From: Acridotheres tristis
Taxonomy: Eukaryota; Chordata; Aves; Passeriformes; Sturnidae
DNA: 64,000 bases
Direction: 5' to 3'
NCBI GenBank assembly: GCA_037013685.1
Contig: CM072906.1
Coordinates: 4,873,001-4,937,000 of the forward strand
The translations under genes were made by a program, and so were the position numbers. How positions within the stretch are numbered: position 1 is the stretch's first letter; every line of letters begins with the position of its first letter. A model generated the notes under the pieces. It was not told the DNA's origin and ran no database searches. It saw only the letters and a program-made list of their open reading frames with translations. Shown one piece after another: positions 23,238 to 38,100 of this stretch.

Positions 23238-24732
23238 AGGTGGCATTTCTGGGTGCTTGTGGTGCCCTAAATCCCAGTGGAGGAGAGTGAACCACCCCCT
23301 CCCCCCATGGTGAGACCCACCTGGGCTCGAGGGCTCGGCAGGCACCCAAAGCTGAGGCTCAGGGCTGTGCTGGCCATGGCATTTTCGCGGAGGGAACACT
23401 ATGGGGACTATGCAGGGACACGCTGGGAACACACTGCTCTGTTCCTACAGCGCTGCCCCTCTGCCTCCCCCGCACGGGGGGACAGCAAGGGGACAAGGTG
23501 CAGTCCCCGCCACCATCCCACGGGCTTCCCCTGTGCCAGCTCCAGCCCCACAGGAGATCGGGGCCACATGTCCCACCTCCAGCAGCGCACACGCGTGGCA
23601 GGTGACAACCCCCCCCAGCCCTGGAAGCCCTTTGCAGCTGAAGCAGTTGTTTTATTTCGGGGCACGGGATGTAGGGCGGAGAGGACCCGCGTTTGCCGGA
23701 TGGAACCATCCGTCCGCTGCTCCCCCGCTGATCTCGGCAGGAGTTAATCGCTGGATTTGCTTGATTTCCCTTGGCCGGGCTCCACGGAGGCGGCTCCGGC
23801 AGCGGGGGGGGAGCAGGTTTCTAACACCGCTCCCATGCGGCACAAGGACACCCCGTAAGGGCGCTGTGACCGGCCTGGGGCGTCAATGAGATGCTGCCCT
23901 TGGCGTGGCGCCTGCGGGGTAAAAACGGGGCTTTTATTAATATTTGTATATGATGCATATAGGTACACGCACACCTGCCCTGACTCCACCCACAAGGGGG
24001 TTGTCTCCAGCACACGGAGGTCTCATCCTGCCCGGGCTTCAGGATCAGGGCACCCACAGCCCTGAGATCAGAATCAGAGACCCACGCCCCGTTGTAGGAT
24101 CAGGAATGATGGATGCGGCCCCTTCAAGCCGCTGGTACAGGATAAGCTTCCCCTCCTACCCCCTCCAGCCCACTCCTCAGCAGTGCAGGATCAGCCCCCA
24201 CAGTCCCCCACATGGGGCTCAGGGACACTCTTGGGTGTAGGATCAAACACCCCGGGGTGCCGGTCCCCTCTTGGGGTCTCATGGCTCTCGGAGGAGCCCG
24301 AGCTGCACCCAGGATGGATTGGGTCATCTCGGGGTGTGGGAGCCCCTCCTCTGGGCTTGGTCAAGGAGGGAGCATTGTAGGGTAAAAAGGATTGGAGAAA
24401 CATCCCCCACACCCACCACCCCCACCTCACGGAGCATTTCAGTGCTCCTCACCACAGCATCAGGGCTGGGGGGGGTCAGGCTTCCCTCGCTTCCCTGCAC
24501 CCAGGGGACTTTTCCCCATCCGAAGTGGGTACAGGTGGTATCGATGCCCCAACTGGGTGTGACAACATCTCCCACCCACTCCAGAGCATCCTCGGCCGCA
24601 CTCTGCCCCGTGCAGTCTCCCATCCATCGACAGGGCTCGAGTGGGGGTACAGGGGACCACGGGGCTTCCCAGGAGGCATGGAGAAGTCACAAACAGGAGG
24701 CATAGGCAGGGCACAAAGCACGCGAAAAAGCC
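23238..24732. other. Intergenic DNA between RASA4 and UPK3BL
   Basis: About 1.5 kb of GC-rich DNA with no exon I can recognise on either strand. All long open frames are out-of-context GC-rich artefacts. A TTTATT near 23933 could be a minus-strand polyadenylation hexamer but follows no identifiable gene. It probably contains the upstream regulatory region of RASA4. Confidence 0.6.
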
Positions 24733-24738
24733 TTTAAT
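24733..24738 (-). terminator. UPK3BL polyadenylation signal ATTAAA (minus strand)
   Basis: TTTAAT on + reads ATTAAA on -, about 145 bases past the UPK3BL stop codon. ATTAAA is the commonest variant hexamer. It is the first candidate downstream of the gene. Confidence 0.6.
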
Positions 24739-24880
24739 GTCGCGCTCCATCGCCCCATGGGTCCCCACGGGTGGCGGCTCCGGCCGTGTCCTCCCGTGCC
24801 ACCCACGGGGACGGAACGGAGCGGGTCACTCTGAGCCTCGCACGGGGGAGGGGAGGCGATGCCCGGGGGGCGGCGGGGGC

Positions 24881-26771
24881 TCAGAGGCGGGCGGCCGGCT
24901 GGTCATAGACGTGGTGGGTATTGTACCGCCGCACCGTCACCGACTCCGGCTTGCTGAAGGTGCTGCTGCCGCTGCAGGAGTCCGAGCTGGGGAGGGAAGG
25001 CGGGGTGAGGGATGAGGGTGGGGACCGTCACCCTCTGACGCTGGTCCCGCGTGCTCAGCGTTCTGGGTGGGACTTGGCCGTGGTACTCACCTCCAGAAGA
25101 CGAGCATGGCCACCAGTCCGGCCAGGAGGATGGCGAAGAGGAGGGAGAGGATGGTGGTGATGGCGATCATGCCGGCGCTGTGCCCGTTGCGAGTCGTGGA
25201 GATGGTGTTGGGTGACTTGGCTGGAGAGAGAGCAGGAGGAGAGGGAGCAGGATGGAGGGATACACACCCCGGCGTGGCTCCGGGGGTCCGGATGGGTGAC
25301 GGGGTGTTCGTGTGTGCCAACCGTGCCATCACACGGTGCCACCGTACACGAGTGAGACCCGCGACAGAGCCCTACCTCAGTTTCCCCATCTACTTACAGG
25401 AGCCCTCACCCCAAACCACTGTTGCTCAGCATTCAGCCCCCTGGGACCACCCCACACGCCCAGGACCACCCCATATCCCCCCTCGAGGGTTGTGGGCTGG
25501 GTGCGGGGGCAGGACGAGCAGCGGTACCTTCCTTCAGCGTGATTGGCAGCGACCACTTTGTATCAGCCACGGGCACAGAGCCCTCCAGGGCGAGGAACTT
25601 CACCCTAGGATGGGAAGGGAGGTTATTGGCCACGGTCCCGTGAGCGGGGGCTACTGGCAGCCCTTGAGGGGCCGGTCCCCAGGAGCAGGCTCACCGGTAG
25701 GGCCCGGGGCCGGGCAGGGGGCCATTGCAGGTGGGTCTCGTCACATCCTGAGCACAGCTCGTCTCGCTGCCGACGCGCAGCACCGTGATGTCCCCGGCGG
25801 GCTTGGAGCAGGGGTAGTTGGCCAGGGTGGTGTTGAGGGTCATGTAGGCTTGGACGGGGTCAGTGAAGTTCTGGAATGCGGTCTCGGGAGTCCCCGGCCT
25901 CGCGCTGTTGTTGAAGTTGGATATGGCTGCAGGGAGGGGATGGGGGTGAGGAGGGACTTGGTGGGGGGGGGGGGTACAGGGACCCCTGCACGCCCCCTGC
26001 CCTGGGCTGCTCCCACTTACCACTGGCCAGGGACACCACCAGCCAGATGTCGGCGTTGCCGTAGTCATCGAAGACGCAGCGGGGCTGGTCCAGCACGAAG
26101 GTGGAGGCGGTCGTCTGCCCCCCCAGCGAGGGCTCCTTGGTCAGGGCCGGCGTGTACCTCAGCCGGACTGCGGTGAGAAGCCAAGGGGGTGGGGTGGAGG
26201 GTATGGATCCTCCTCTGCAGCCCCGGAACGGAGGCTCTGACCGGCGGCCGCGGTGCCGGGGCTCGGGGTGGGGACAGGAGGCAGCCGAACCCTGGGATCT
26301 CGGCAGTGGAGCCTCTGCTCCCCTCCCACCCCCAGTCTGGGCTCAGATAGAGGCTTCGTTAAAAGAGGAAGCAAAAACACTCCATGCTCCCAGCTGGGGG
26401 GGAACACACGTGCAGGACTCCCAGAGGACCAGGGTGGGTGACATCAGGGACACTTGGGGTGGCACCCAGAATGAGGGGGCATCAGCTGCCCTACGCCTCC
26501 AGGTTTAGGGGGATCCTGGTGGACTCCAACTGGGATATCCAGAGAAACCCACACTGTGCCGGTCATCCACTATCAGTGACACCAGAGACTATAAGTGACC
26601 CGCAGAATAGGATCCACAGCAGCCCTACACCTCCAGGCTCAGCGGGGTCCTGGTGCCTGTGCACGGGGGATCCCCACAGTGCCAAGGAGAATCCCGAGTG
26701 ATCCCGATGGCGTCGCTGGACTCACCTATGCCGTGGGCGGCGGGCAGGAGCAGGAGGAGCAGCGGGAGCAT
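24881..26771 (-). CDS. UPK3BL1: Uroplakin-3b-like protein (UPK3BL-type)
   Basis: Single-pass type I membrane protein of the uroplakin III family. The family partners with tetraspanin uroplakins on epithelial apical membranes; the exact role of UPK3BL is unsettled. Six exons on the minus strand: 26726-26771, 26021-26167, 25695-25926, 25528-25604, 25091-25220, 24881-24986, summing to 245 aa in frame. Residues 1-15 are a Leu-rich signal peptide (MLPLLLLLLPAAHG). The ectodomain keeps the family signatures STFVLDQPRCVFD, WLVVSLAS, CNGPLPGPGPYRVKFL and a TKWS element, with three N-glycosylation sequons (NNS, NFT, NTT). A transmembrane helix covers about 184-209. The cytoplasmic tail ends in SVTVRRYNTHHVYDQP, which matches the human UPK3BL tail (SVRRYTTH) better than the UPK3B tail, hence the assignment. 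It lies head-to-tail about 450 bases downstream of UPK3B with identical intron phases, indicating tandem duplication. Confidence 0.88.
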
Positions 26772-27223
26772 GATGCTGGCGCCTGGGTGCCGAGGGCGGG
26801 AGTGCGGATTCTGGGGCTCCGCGTCCCCGTGGGACCCGGCTGTGGTCACCAACCGCCCACATTCCTGCAGCGGCCGCAGCCCCGTGGCAAACAGGTTGGG
26901 CTCGTTTCCCCGGGAGCATTTGTTATGTTTGAGCGCCCGCCGGCGAGGCGCGCTGAGAACCGCTGCGTTTGTGGCGTGGGTGGGTGACAGATTCACGCGG
27001 GCAGCGGGCAGAAGGGGATATCCCGTGGTAATGCACCCCACCAGTGGCAGCAAGTGCCCCCCACACCGACACCAAGTGCCACCAAGCCAGGGCCCCACGT
27101 GGCTTTTGAGGTCTTCCATTTTCACAGTCCCACTCTGCGTGGCCAAAGACCAGGAGGAGACAGTCGCAGATGTAAAATTAGATTTTACTTGACAGAACAG
27201 TTAATGTCTAGTGGAAGGTGTCC
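26772..27223. other. Short spacer between UPK3BL and UPK3B
   Basis: About 450 bases. They must hold the 3' end of UPK3B (an AGTAAA-type variant hexamer on the minus strand at 27184-27189 is the best candidate) and the UPK3BL promoter. A clear TATA box is not visible. The proximity would allow read-through transcripts from UPK3B into UPK3BL. Confidence 0.5.
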
Positions 27224-28910
<1,687 letters not shown>

Positions 28911-31183
28911 GGCGTCGTCCTGGTGGTGCTGGATGTGCTGTCCTGCTCAGCTCACCCCGTCCCACTGCCGAGGGGACGAACTGCCCTCAGTGCCCCCGCA
29001 GCAGGGACCGCCTGTCCTGGAGCCGGACCCTCCCAGCCCCGCATTCCTGCACCGGCTCTGCCGGCCCGGCCAGACCCCGCGGGCAGAGGGAACAGCTGAG
29101 CATCCCGAGTCACCCGCTGGTCCCAAACCCGCTGGGAAGCGTCCTGCAGGACCCCCGGGGCACCTGCCAGGAGTCAGGGCACAAGAGTCATGTGAAAGGG
29201 GAAACTGAGGCAGAGGAGGCACTGGGGCGATGTTCCAGGATGGGTTGGCAGGACTCACAGACTTTAATGGCTCTATGGGGGCAGCCAGGCAAGTCGTCTT
29301 GGACCCCCACTCGCCCCACCAAGACCCAACTCCCTGCTTTGTGCCCAGCAGGCCCTCGGAGCCAGGGGTGAGCCCGTGCCTGACTAGTTCGGGCGCAGCC
29401 AGCCCTGCCCGGCGGGCAGGGAAGCGCTGAGGAGCATCACACCCGAAATAATCCAAATCCCAGCGTTCAAGTGAAGGGTCCCACCCAGCATGAGGAGTGC
29501 CGAAGTATTTTCAGCTCTGGGGCCACCCCACGCTGATATTTCCCCATCTCTCGTACCCCTTCCAAGCCCTTGGGATGGGACATGGCCCTGGAGCGGGAGT
29601 GCCCCGTGGCTCGGGAGCCCCTCACCGCCGCTCCCCCTGCAGAGGGGTTGGAGCGCTGCCTCTCCCGTGTTTGCCAAGGGGAGCGGCTGCCCACCCCTGC
29701 GTGGGAGGAGATTTCCCCCCCCTTCCTAAGGGGCCGGGACCGCGCCTTCAGATTAAGTGGAAATGGGGCATTCAAAGATTACACCGTCCAGCTGCAGAGG
29801 GGAAAAACAGGCGCAGCTGCAGCCTCTGTCCCTCCTCCTTCTTATCCTCGCCTTATCCCCCACACCTATCCAGCAACACTTGTTCTGGGGACCCCCACAG
29901 CTCCCCCAGACCGCTCCCTAGCCATCAAGGTGCCAGCAGGAAGGTGAGGGGCAGGGTGGGTGACGCACGGGGGTGACGCAGGGGGACAGTGAGTCACAGT
30001 TTCAGCTGCGGGTACCCAGCATAGCTGCAGGGTCAAGGCTGGGCTAATAATAACCACCCTGTGGCAGATGAGCCATCACCACAGGGGCTGGGAGAGACAC
30101 CCCCTCTCCTCTGCCTGGGGTTCCAGCTGGGGACGGGAGACACAAGGCTTTTGGTCAAATGTGCGTGGGAGCATCATAAGCATTTATGTGGGACTCTGTC
30201 CTCTCCTGGCTCCTAGAGGCACCATGGTTATGCTTTCACCCCACTTTTCAAAGCATCTCCCTCTGCCACTGTGCCGCAGCACCTGGTTCTGCTCCTTCCC
30301 ACCCCTTGGATCCTCCTGCCACGGGGGCTAGGTCACCTTGGGACCCACACAAAGACGGCAAGGATTTTAGGACATGCCTCCTGTCCAAACCATCCCTCAC
30401 TAGGGATGAGCTGCTGAGCATGGCTGGCTCACCACAGCCCAATGTCCCTACCCTGGACCAGCCCAGATGCAGGGAGGCTCCAGCTGATTCACGCCCAGCA
30501 GCAGCTGCGGGAGATGCCTTAGGCCAGGCTCAGCAGGAAATTCTTGCTCTGTACAGGGCTGAGTGAACGCTGCTTCAATTTTCGCTTCCATTCACTGCTT
30601 TGATTGCTGGAACGACATGATCCAGGGATACAAAGCTGACGTTTGAACTCAAGACCTCCCCCTTTTGCAAGCAGGGTGGGAGAGGAACAGCCAGAGCCCA
30701 TTTGTGTAGAGCTTAGCAACACAGACACGTCACTGCAGCTCCCAAGGAGCTGCCATTCCTGCAGCATGCACAGATTTCTCTGGATAGTTAAGGGGTTTCC
30801 TCTTAGAGCCCACAGGCACAAGATACACACGGAGGACAGCTCCACCCCCGAATGGCTCAGAAAAACCTTTAATTTTTATACTGGCATGACAGGAAGCAAA
30901 GTGCCCCTCAGCTGGTCCCAGGAGGAGGCCAAGGTAGTGCTGCCACAAAGCCCCGCCCCATCCCCGATTTTTTAGGAAGGAGGTGAAATGGCAGATGGCA
31001 CCTGTGCCACAGGGATGGATTGGATGGACTTAATGTGCAGCTGGGTCCAGTGGCTACAGGGAGGGGGAGAGCCAGAAACAGCTCTTCAAAAGACATCAGC
31101 TCCTATGTGACAATCAGCCTGGGGACAATGTACAGCAAGGCAATTGGGACTGGGGCAATATCCCATTTGCAAGGCTCCAGCAC
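28911..31183. other. Intergenic DNA upstream of UPK3B
   Basis: About 2.3 kb without a recognisable exon. It should hold the UPK3B promoter just to the right of 28910. Minus-strand variant polyadenylation hexamers (ATTAAA) occur near 29259 and 30870. The second could serve the short ORF at 31184-31354. No transposon sequence was recognised. Confidence 0.5.
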
Positions 31184-31354
31184 TCAGAGCAGGAACAGGC
31201 TCCCAGCCAGAGCATCGCTGCTGGCACCTGCGCTGGCCAACACTGCTGCCGGGAGGAAGGTGACTGTCACCAGCTGGTGGCACCAGCATCCCTGCAGCAG
31301 CAGCACAAAGCACAGCAGCTCCTCCCTGCACAGGCTGCACTGAATTGCTGCCAT
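31184..31354 (-). CDS. Possible short hydrophobic ORF downstream of DTX2 (56 aa)
   Basis: ATG to TGA on the minus strand, 56 codons, starting MAAIQCSLCREELL and with a hydrophobic middle (LLCFVLLLQG … LVTVTFLPAAVLA) that could span a membrane. Just 5' of it, on the minus strand, is a strong acceptor: a TC-rich tract ending in CAG at 31360-31362, so the exon would start at 31359. A minus-strand ATTAAA lies about 310 bases downstream near 30870. I do not recognise the protein. It could be a lineage-specific small protein, a non-coding transcript, or an alternative terminal exon of DTX2; chance is also possible. Confidence 0.2.
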   Translation of the reverse strand: MAAIQCSLCREELLCFVLLLQGCWCHQLVTVTFLPAAVLASAGASSDALAGSLFLL

Positions 31355-31729
31355 TGCACCTGAGAGGAGAGAGAGGGACAAGTTCTTATCTTTGGGATGA
31401 GAGAAGTGGGGCTGGCAGCTCACAGCCAAGAGCAGGGGGCTGCAACTTTCCAGAAGGTGGATACTCATAATTCTCCTCTGCTGGCACCATGGCCACAGAC
31501 CACAAACTCCAGTAGCCAAAGCACTGACACGCTGGAACCACGACCCCTGGGACCAGTGTCCCGCCTCCACTGAGATGTGTCCCTCCAGCAGAGCTGAGCT
31601 TTCCCTCCTCCCTCCTGGCTGGATTGATGGTCCATGGCTCCATGGAGCAGGCTGGTTCCCCAGAGAGAGCCACCCCAAGCCCCGAGGCAGCAGGAAGGCA
31701 GAGCAGGGTCTTCTTGTGAGAATGAAGAG

Positions 31730-31735
31730 TTTATT
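31730..31735 (-). terminator. DTX2: DTX2 polyadenylation signal AATAAA (minus strand)
   Basis: TTTATT on + reads AATAAA on -, about 410 bases beyond the DTX2 stop codon. It is the first canonical hexamer in the 3' UTR. Confidence 0.7.
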
Positions 31736-32144
31736 GGGACCGAGCAGAGATACATGGCAGGAGGGAGGCAAGAAGTGCCTCAAACAGGGAGCTGATGTGT
31801 CCCAAAAGGAGGACCTTGTTTGACTTACAGGTGGTCTACTGGAAGCAAGGCACTCTCCTCTCCCATCCTGTTCCCAGGCATTACCAAAGGAAGGTCCTGC
31901 CTTCCCCAGGGGATCTGCCACCTCAGTCCCATCCCAGCTGCTCCTGGCTGCAGCCATTAATCCCACCCAGAGCCACAAGCACAGCTTCTACAAAAATATC
32001 CTTCCCTTTCCCCCCACCCCCCACCCCAAGAAAATGTGAAGAGCGGGCAGGGCTCCCACGGAACTGTTATTGCTCAGTGTGATGGGTGGTCGGGCATGGG
32101 AACTTAAGGCATCAGGAGTAAGTGCACTAGGTGGCCCCTGAGGC

Positions 32145-35100
32145 TCATTGGCCCAGGCAGTCCTCAGTGACACCCTGGGCAGCCAGCTCTGCCAGCACAT
32201 TGTCCAGGTAGTTGGGGTCAGGGTAGCCATGGCCACTCAGGTTTGAGTCCATCTCAGTCTTGTGGTGGATCTCATTCCACACCACCGTGTTGCTCTCGCC
32301 AGTGGTGTTGGAGGTGCCCACCGTGAAAATCAGGCGTCTCTTCCAGGCCACCTTCAGGAGCTCCAGGACCTGGAGGGGGAAAGGAAAAACAAAGCTAGGA
32401 GACTTGTGCCATGAATGCAGCTTGCCAGGAGCTTGACAACTTAAGAAGGGTGATGTTATCAGGGTGTGACACCTCACCTTTCTGCCCTTCTCATTGTCTG
32501 GTAGGTAACAATAGCGAGGAAAGCCTCTGGCTGTGTATGGCATCCCAGGGTTGGGGTGCTCCGGGCCCTGCAAGAGATGAGACAGATTTGTCACAGACAT
32601 CTTCATATGAATTGGACAATCCATTAGCAGTAGGATCTGACATAGGCCCATCCCAAACCAGCTCTTCCACGTAAAGGCAGCAAGGTATTTATTGCTGGTG
32701 AGTATAAGGTGTCCAACTTGTTCTTATGGGACACGTGAGTATTACAGATCCTCCAAAAGCAGTCTCATGTTGGGATACAAAGCCAGATCTAAAATCGACC
32801 TAAATTCTAGTGAGAGACAGCCCCAAACCACAGCTTTTTCCATGGTGGTTTGGTAACACCTTAAAAAAGCTACACAGCTCAAACCTTTACAAGTTCACTC
32901 CCACCACTGAAACCATCATGGGCTTGTGATCATGGGCAGTCTCCTCCCTGCTTCAGGTAGACATCAGACTTTACTATAGGTGAAGAGCTGAAGCTGCTCA
33001 AAAAAAGATCTCTGATGGAGGAGACCCTCACATGTTGAAGAATAGCCAGAGCAGCTGCTGGCGTCAGGCACCACAGGCTGCTCAGCAAAGGGCTGAGTGC
33101 TGCACTGGATCCCAGGACTTTTCTGGGAGGCTATCCCAGCTTGTGCTGTCTGCCAGTATGCTGGGCACTCACCTGGATGCCCCTGCTGATGTGGTACACA
33201 ATCCGGATTGTCCCACAGTCCTTGTGCCCCGGGAGGGACTGGGGGAAAGTGGAGATCTCCATCTTCCCTTTGGGCTGGGTACCGGTTTTCTCTCCATAGA
33301 TGGTTTTACAGGAGGGACACTGCAAACTGCCATCCTGCCAGGGGACAGAAGCCACATCAGAGCTCCACAGCCCAGCCAGCTGCACACAGGGGCCAGGTGA
33401 GGGTGGGCCAGCTCAGTACCTTGTTCCCATTGGAGTACATGGCCAGCATGCAGAGCATGTGGAAGGAGTGCTGGCAGTTCCTCAGGCGACCGACTGCCTC
33501 TGGCCTGATGGTGCTGGACTGGCACGAGTCGCTGTAGCCCGAGGGGGAGGACAGCTTCTCCATGCAGATCATGCAGTCCTAGAGGAGAAACCACCATGTG
33601 GTGTGAGCACAGACTGGTTCTGAGGGCTAACACACCAAGGAAGCCATCAAGATGCTTCAGGAAGATTTGCCTTCAGCTTTAATTGAGATTTAAGGACACA
33701 GAGAAAGGTTTCCTTATCTGGCTGGTACCGCCCCACTCCACTTCCTGCATTGTCCAGGAGGTGGAGAGCTGACATCAGTCAGAAAGAAGAATATTGGTAC
33801 ATCCTGCTTCTCTGCAGAGGAGCTGCAGAGCAGGGATTGATCTCTAATTCTGACCTCTCAGCACTGAGACCAAAATCAAACTCCTTCCTCCAAAGGAAAT
33901 GGGGAGGCACTGCCAGGATGAGCTATTCAACCCGTACTGTGCCTTCATCACAGTCCTCTGATGAGGACAAGTCACCTATTGCCACAAGTGAATTTCAGGC
34001 AGTGCTGAGGACTCTGCACCTCACGTGCAAGCAGCACCATGTACCACACCAGACACCCAAGGAAGGATGGTCCTTTGGGCACTGCTGTGGTTTTCCTGAC
34101 ACCCCCGTGAACTGGGAAAGCTGGAACTGCTTCACTGTCGTCTTACCTCATCAGCAGGAGCACTCTTCAGCTCTTCCAGGTACTTTTTCACCACTGATTC
34201 TGGCTCTGTTGGTGTGGCTGCACAAGGAGAGACGAGACAGACAAGTCAGACATTCTGTGGTACGATGGGCATGTGTGAGGCGAGCCAGAGAGAAGGGAGA
34301 CAAGCAGGTCACTGGCCAGGATGCCAAGGAGAAAGGTCAGGGTTAGAGGGGGAGAAGAGAACATTCCAACAAATCCCTACAAGCCCAGAAAAGGCTTTGC
34401 TTTCATCCATTGCTACCACTAGGGCTGTGAGTGCCATAGGTCTGCCTGTAGATGGTGTGCTCCAGTTCTCCCCAAGTGACACCAGGCATGTCCCAGCCAG
34501 ACTTTCTGTGCACACCAAAAGCCAGCTGGGATCAAACTTCACAGTCTTAATGGGAGAGAGGATCACATACTCTGTGTTGCCAAAGGAGAAAAAAAGGCAT
34601 TCCCACACCACCCCAGCTGGTGCCCAGCAAGGAAACCCAGCAACACTCTTGAGCTTCAGGCCCTGTTTTGAATACAGCACAGTGAGCTCCACATCCTTAA
34701 GATGAAACAGTGGCCTTTGTTCCTGAAATTCCACACACTCATACCTGGCAAGACAGTGCCAGTCACCAGATGTATAAAATAAACCACCTTTTAACATTAA
34801 TCCCATTTTCAGCATGAGACAGTATCTTTGCAACTTCCCAAATACAAATCCTGGTCCCATCCACCCAGGCACAGACACCTCAGCAGCTCACCAGCCCCAG
34901 CAGCCTGGTCCCTGGAGGCATCATGGGATGAAGCAACAAACATCACACAACACCAAGAGCAAATTACCACTGAGTGCATCCACTACCACCTCAACTCCCA
35001 GCCCATCTTCCTGGAGCTGCCTAGCAAGGCTTGGCTTAAGCCAGGGAGCATCTCATGGCTCTGCAAGGCACCTGGCCCTGGGTGAGAGAAGAGCTCCTTT

Positions 35101-38100
35101 GCAGTCATCAGGCCTGCCACAGAAGCTGCCAGGCTTTTCCACTAGCCTGGGAAAGGAAACATTTGCAGAAGTGATGTTACAACTCCACCTGGCAGGAGGC
35201 AAAAGAGAGATCAGACATTTGGCTTGGGGAACTTAATCCTTTCTTCATGAATCCACTTCTGGGGGACATCAGGAGAAAGCAGTGCTGTGACAAACAGGCT
35301 GGCCAAGGTGTAGCTCTTCCTTCTCCAATCTCCATCCTGTCCAGGTGGATGCTCTAGCATAGAGAGTGCCCAACTGCACATTCCCAGGAGGACACAGAGC
35401 ATCATCATGTGGATCAGCCAGGGATCAGAGCTGCAGCTGTACCTACACGACCCATCTTCAGCTCTCCCCATCCTCTCTGGGGCTTTCAGGGAAGACAGAG
35501 GGTTCATTAGCATTGGCTTTGTGGTTCAAAAAGCTGCACATCAAGAGACAGCCACTGAAGCTATTATTCCTGTCCAAAGACAATGTCTGTCATGAGCAGG
35601 AAGGAGGGGGTGCTGTTTTCTGGATAACTACTTTTCCTGAAGCAGAAAGGAAGGACTGCTCATATGCCGTAAGTGGTATTGAACAGGCAAAGGCCTGGAC
35701 AGCACAGACCCTCTTCCAGGTAGAAGTCCCTCATTCCCTAGAACACCATGGAAGAGAGCAAGGCAGAGCACCAACATCCTTTAGCTAAGACTAAGAGGAA
35801 CTGAGGGCTGGACTTTGCTAAATGAAAACACAGTCATTAAGATGAGTTATTTTTCTGGCAGTTGTAGCAGGAGGAAGGAATGGCTGAGCACACAGAGCAA
35901 GAAGAGAAGACCAGCAGGTGAAGGGATGTTCACTCCCAGTGCCTGTACTGGGCAGGAGGGATGCCTGACACCTCAGGCAGAGCAGGACTGTGAGGATCAA
36001 TCTCTGGAGATCCCAAGCCAGATAAGTGGAAACAGGATTAAACATTAAGAACAAACAACACAGAAGCAGGTGGTTTCCTCTTCAGGGGCCAAAATCCCCT
36101 AGAAAAGCATTTCCAAGAACTGCTCCAAGAGCAGGAAACAGGGAGGAGCCTGGGCAAGCCTAAGGCTTCCACCTCTGAGGCCAAGGGCTCAGCAGTGCCA
36201 AGAGCTGCTCCAAGGCCTCATCACCAGACCTCACAGGGAACGTGGCTCCTTGTCTTATCTTTTCAAAAGCAGAGAAACAAGTCCAGGAATTCTTTGCTGG
36301 GAGCTTGCTTGCATGCAGAGGATCAAGAGGTAGGAATGAGTCTGAAGGGGATCTGATCAGTCTGAGCTGTCCCAGCACACTGTGCCTGAAACCCTCTGGC
36401 CAAGTGCTCTGCAATGTCTGTACTCCAGGCTGGCAAACACAGGGTGGCACTTCCCATGTGTGGCAGTTGGAATCAGCCTCTGGAAATCTTCATGGCCCTC
36501 CAGGAGATGGAGGCTTCAGCTTCTTGCACTTCACAGGTTTTAGGAAGAATGCTGTGAGCAGGACTAGCTGCTATCCCCCCAACACCATCTGTGCCTCCAT
36601 GATGATCACTGTGCTCTCATCCCTGTGTATCCCCTGCTGCCTGACAGACAGACAGATTGACCACCGAGTCATTCTCCACCCAACCTGCATTTTCCAGATG
36701 GCTCTTTCTGAAGTGACCTTCTTGTCTCCTCTGGCTTTGGACTGGAGGAAGCAAAGCCAAAAAGACGAACAGCCAAGGTGAAGACAGCAAGGGAAGGGAG
36801 CAGAGAGGGTGTGTTACATCAGCAGCAACATCTGCCCAGCACTTGGCAGAAAGCCCCAGCTCACCTGCTCCCACCTGCACAGCAGATCTGAGCAGCTTTA
36901 AAGCAGTTCAGGGTGGTGGGGGATGCTCCTTCCACAGAATCTCTCGTGACTTCTCTTCTCTGGAGCAGCTCCAAGGAACAAAGAGATAACTCACCCAAGA
37001 ACTGGCCAGGCTCATTCAAATGAAATCAATAAAAGGAGACAAAAATTCTGGTGCAGAGCTGAGTAACAGCGAGACAGGAGAGTCTTTCAGATTTTGGGCA
37101 TTACACCACTTCACCAGCTGGCATTAGGATGGAGCTGGGAGAACCAAACAGGCAGAAGGTGATGCAGCCCTCAGCTACCCTGAGGAAACCCATGCCTGAT
37201 GGATTTGCACTGTGGCATCTGCAATCTGTCCCTGTCACCTTGCTGTGACAATGCTCTAATGCATTTAGAGCCACCAAAGCTGCCTGGAGAGAGACAGGGC
37301 CAGGCAGCCCTAATACTTTAGAAAAATTAATCCCCAGCTGCAAGGACTTCAAAGTCCAGTCCCAAAGAAGAGACTTCTGATGCTGAGAGCTCTTTTTCAG
37401 CAAGGCTAGCAAAGCCCACACATGGCCTCCCTTGGGCAGAGCAGCACATCTGGCTGGCCACATCCCAGCAGCACGGGGGAGGCCAGGAGGCAGCTGGGAC
37501 TATGGCACGAGCCACGTATGCTCCAGCACGTAAATCACTTCCTTACAGGACTGTTTACTCCATAAAAGTGTTTGCCTCCAAATCATTGTTCTAGCCCTCC
37601 CCTGGGATCATCAAAGCCTGGTCAGTCCCCAGAGTTTACTGGATTCAATAGTGGATTGAAAATGGACTGGAAGAATCGACCGGTGTCATTTCTCACCAGC
37701 TGGCCCAGCGCTGTGCTACGGATTTATCCAGGATGCCAAAGAATGTTTACCATTCTTTCATTTACAAAGAGATGACTATTAAATTGTTTTTAATGCTTCC
37801 CCTTCCTCCCTGTAGATAATAAGCTACTTGCTGCAGTAAGGGCTTTCCATGGGCAACATTTAACAGATGTGTTTTGAATCCTTGCACGGCAACCAAATGC
37901 CTGCACCAGTAATGTCTCCTTCTGTAGCCCAAAATGAACCATATGGTTTCCAGCAGACTTTTTTAATACCCTCTGCGGGCCAGACACTGGTTGTTCCTAG
38001 TTATTGTCATGGAGAATCACACAGCTCCCATCACCTCTGCTCCCTGGACTTGCAAAGGCTGTATATATACATTTCTCCATATTCAGCATCTCAGCAGGAT

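Noticed and set aside
21272..23432. Matching predicted peptides at 21272-21790 (+) and 22839-23432 (-), suggestive of a duplicated gene
   Set aside because: The similarity is confined to the 166-bp inverted repeat; flanks diverge at once and no exon signals accompany it.
24044..24720. Possible extra gene between RASA4 and UPK3BL, suggested by overlapping open frames on both strands
   Set aside because: Frames are typical of GC-rich non-coding DNA, none shows a family motif, and no coherent splice pattern could be built.
31386..31673. 95-codon minus-strand open frame between the short ORF and DTX2
   Set aside because: No recognisable domain, no good acceptor or donor at its edges, and composition like surrounding non-coding DNA.
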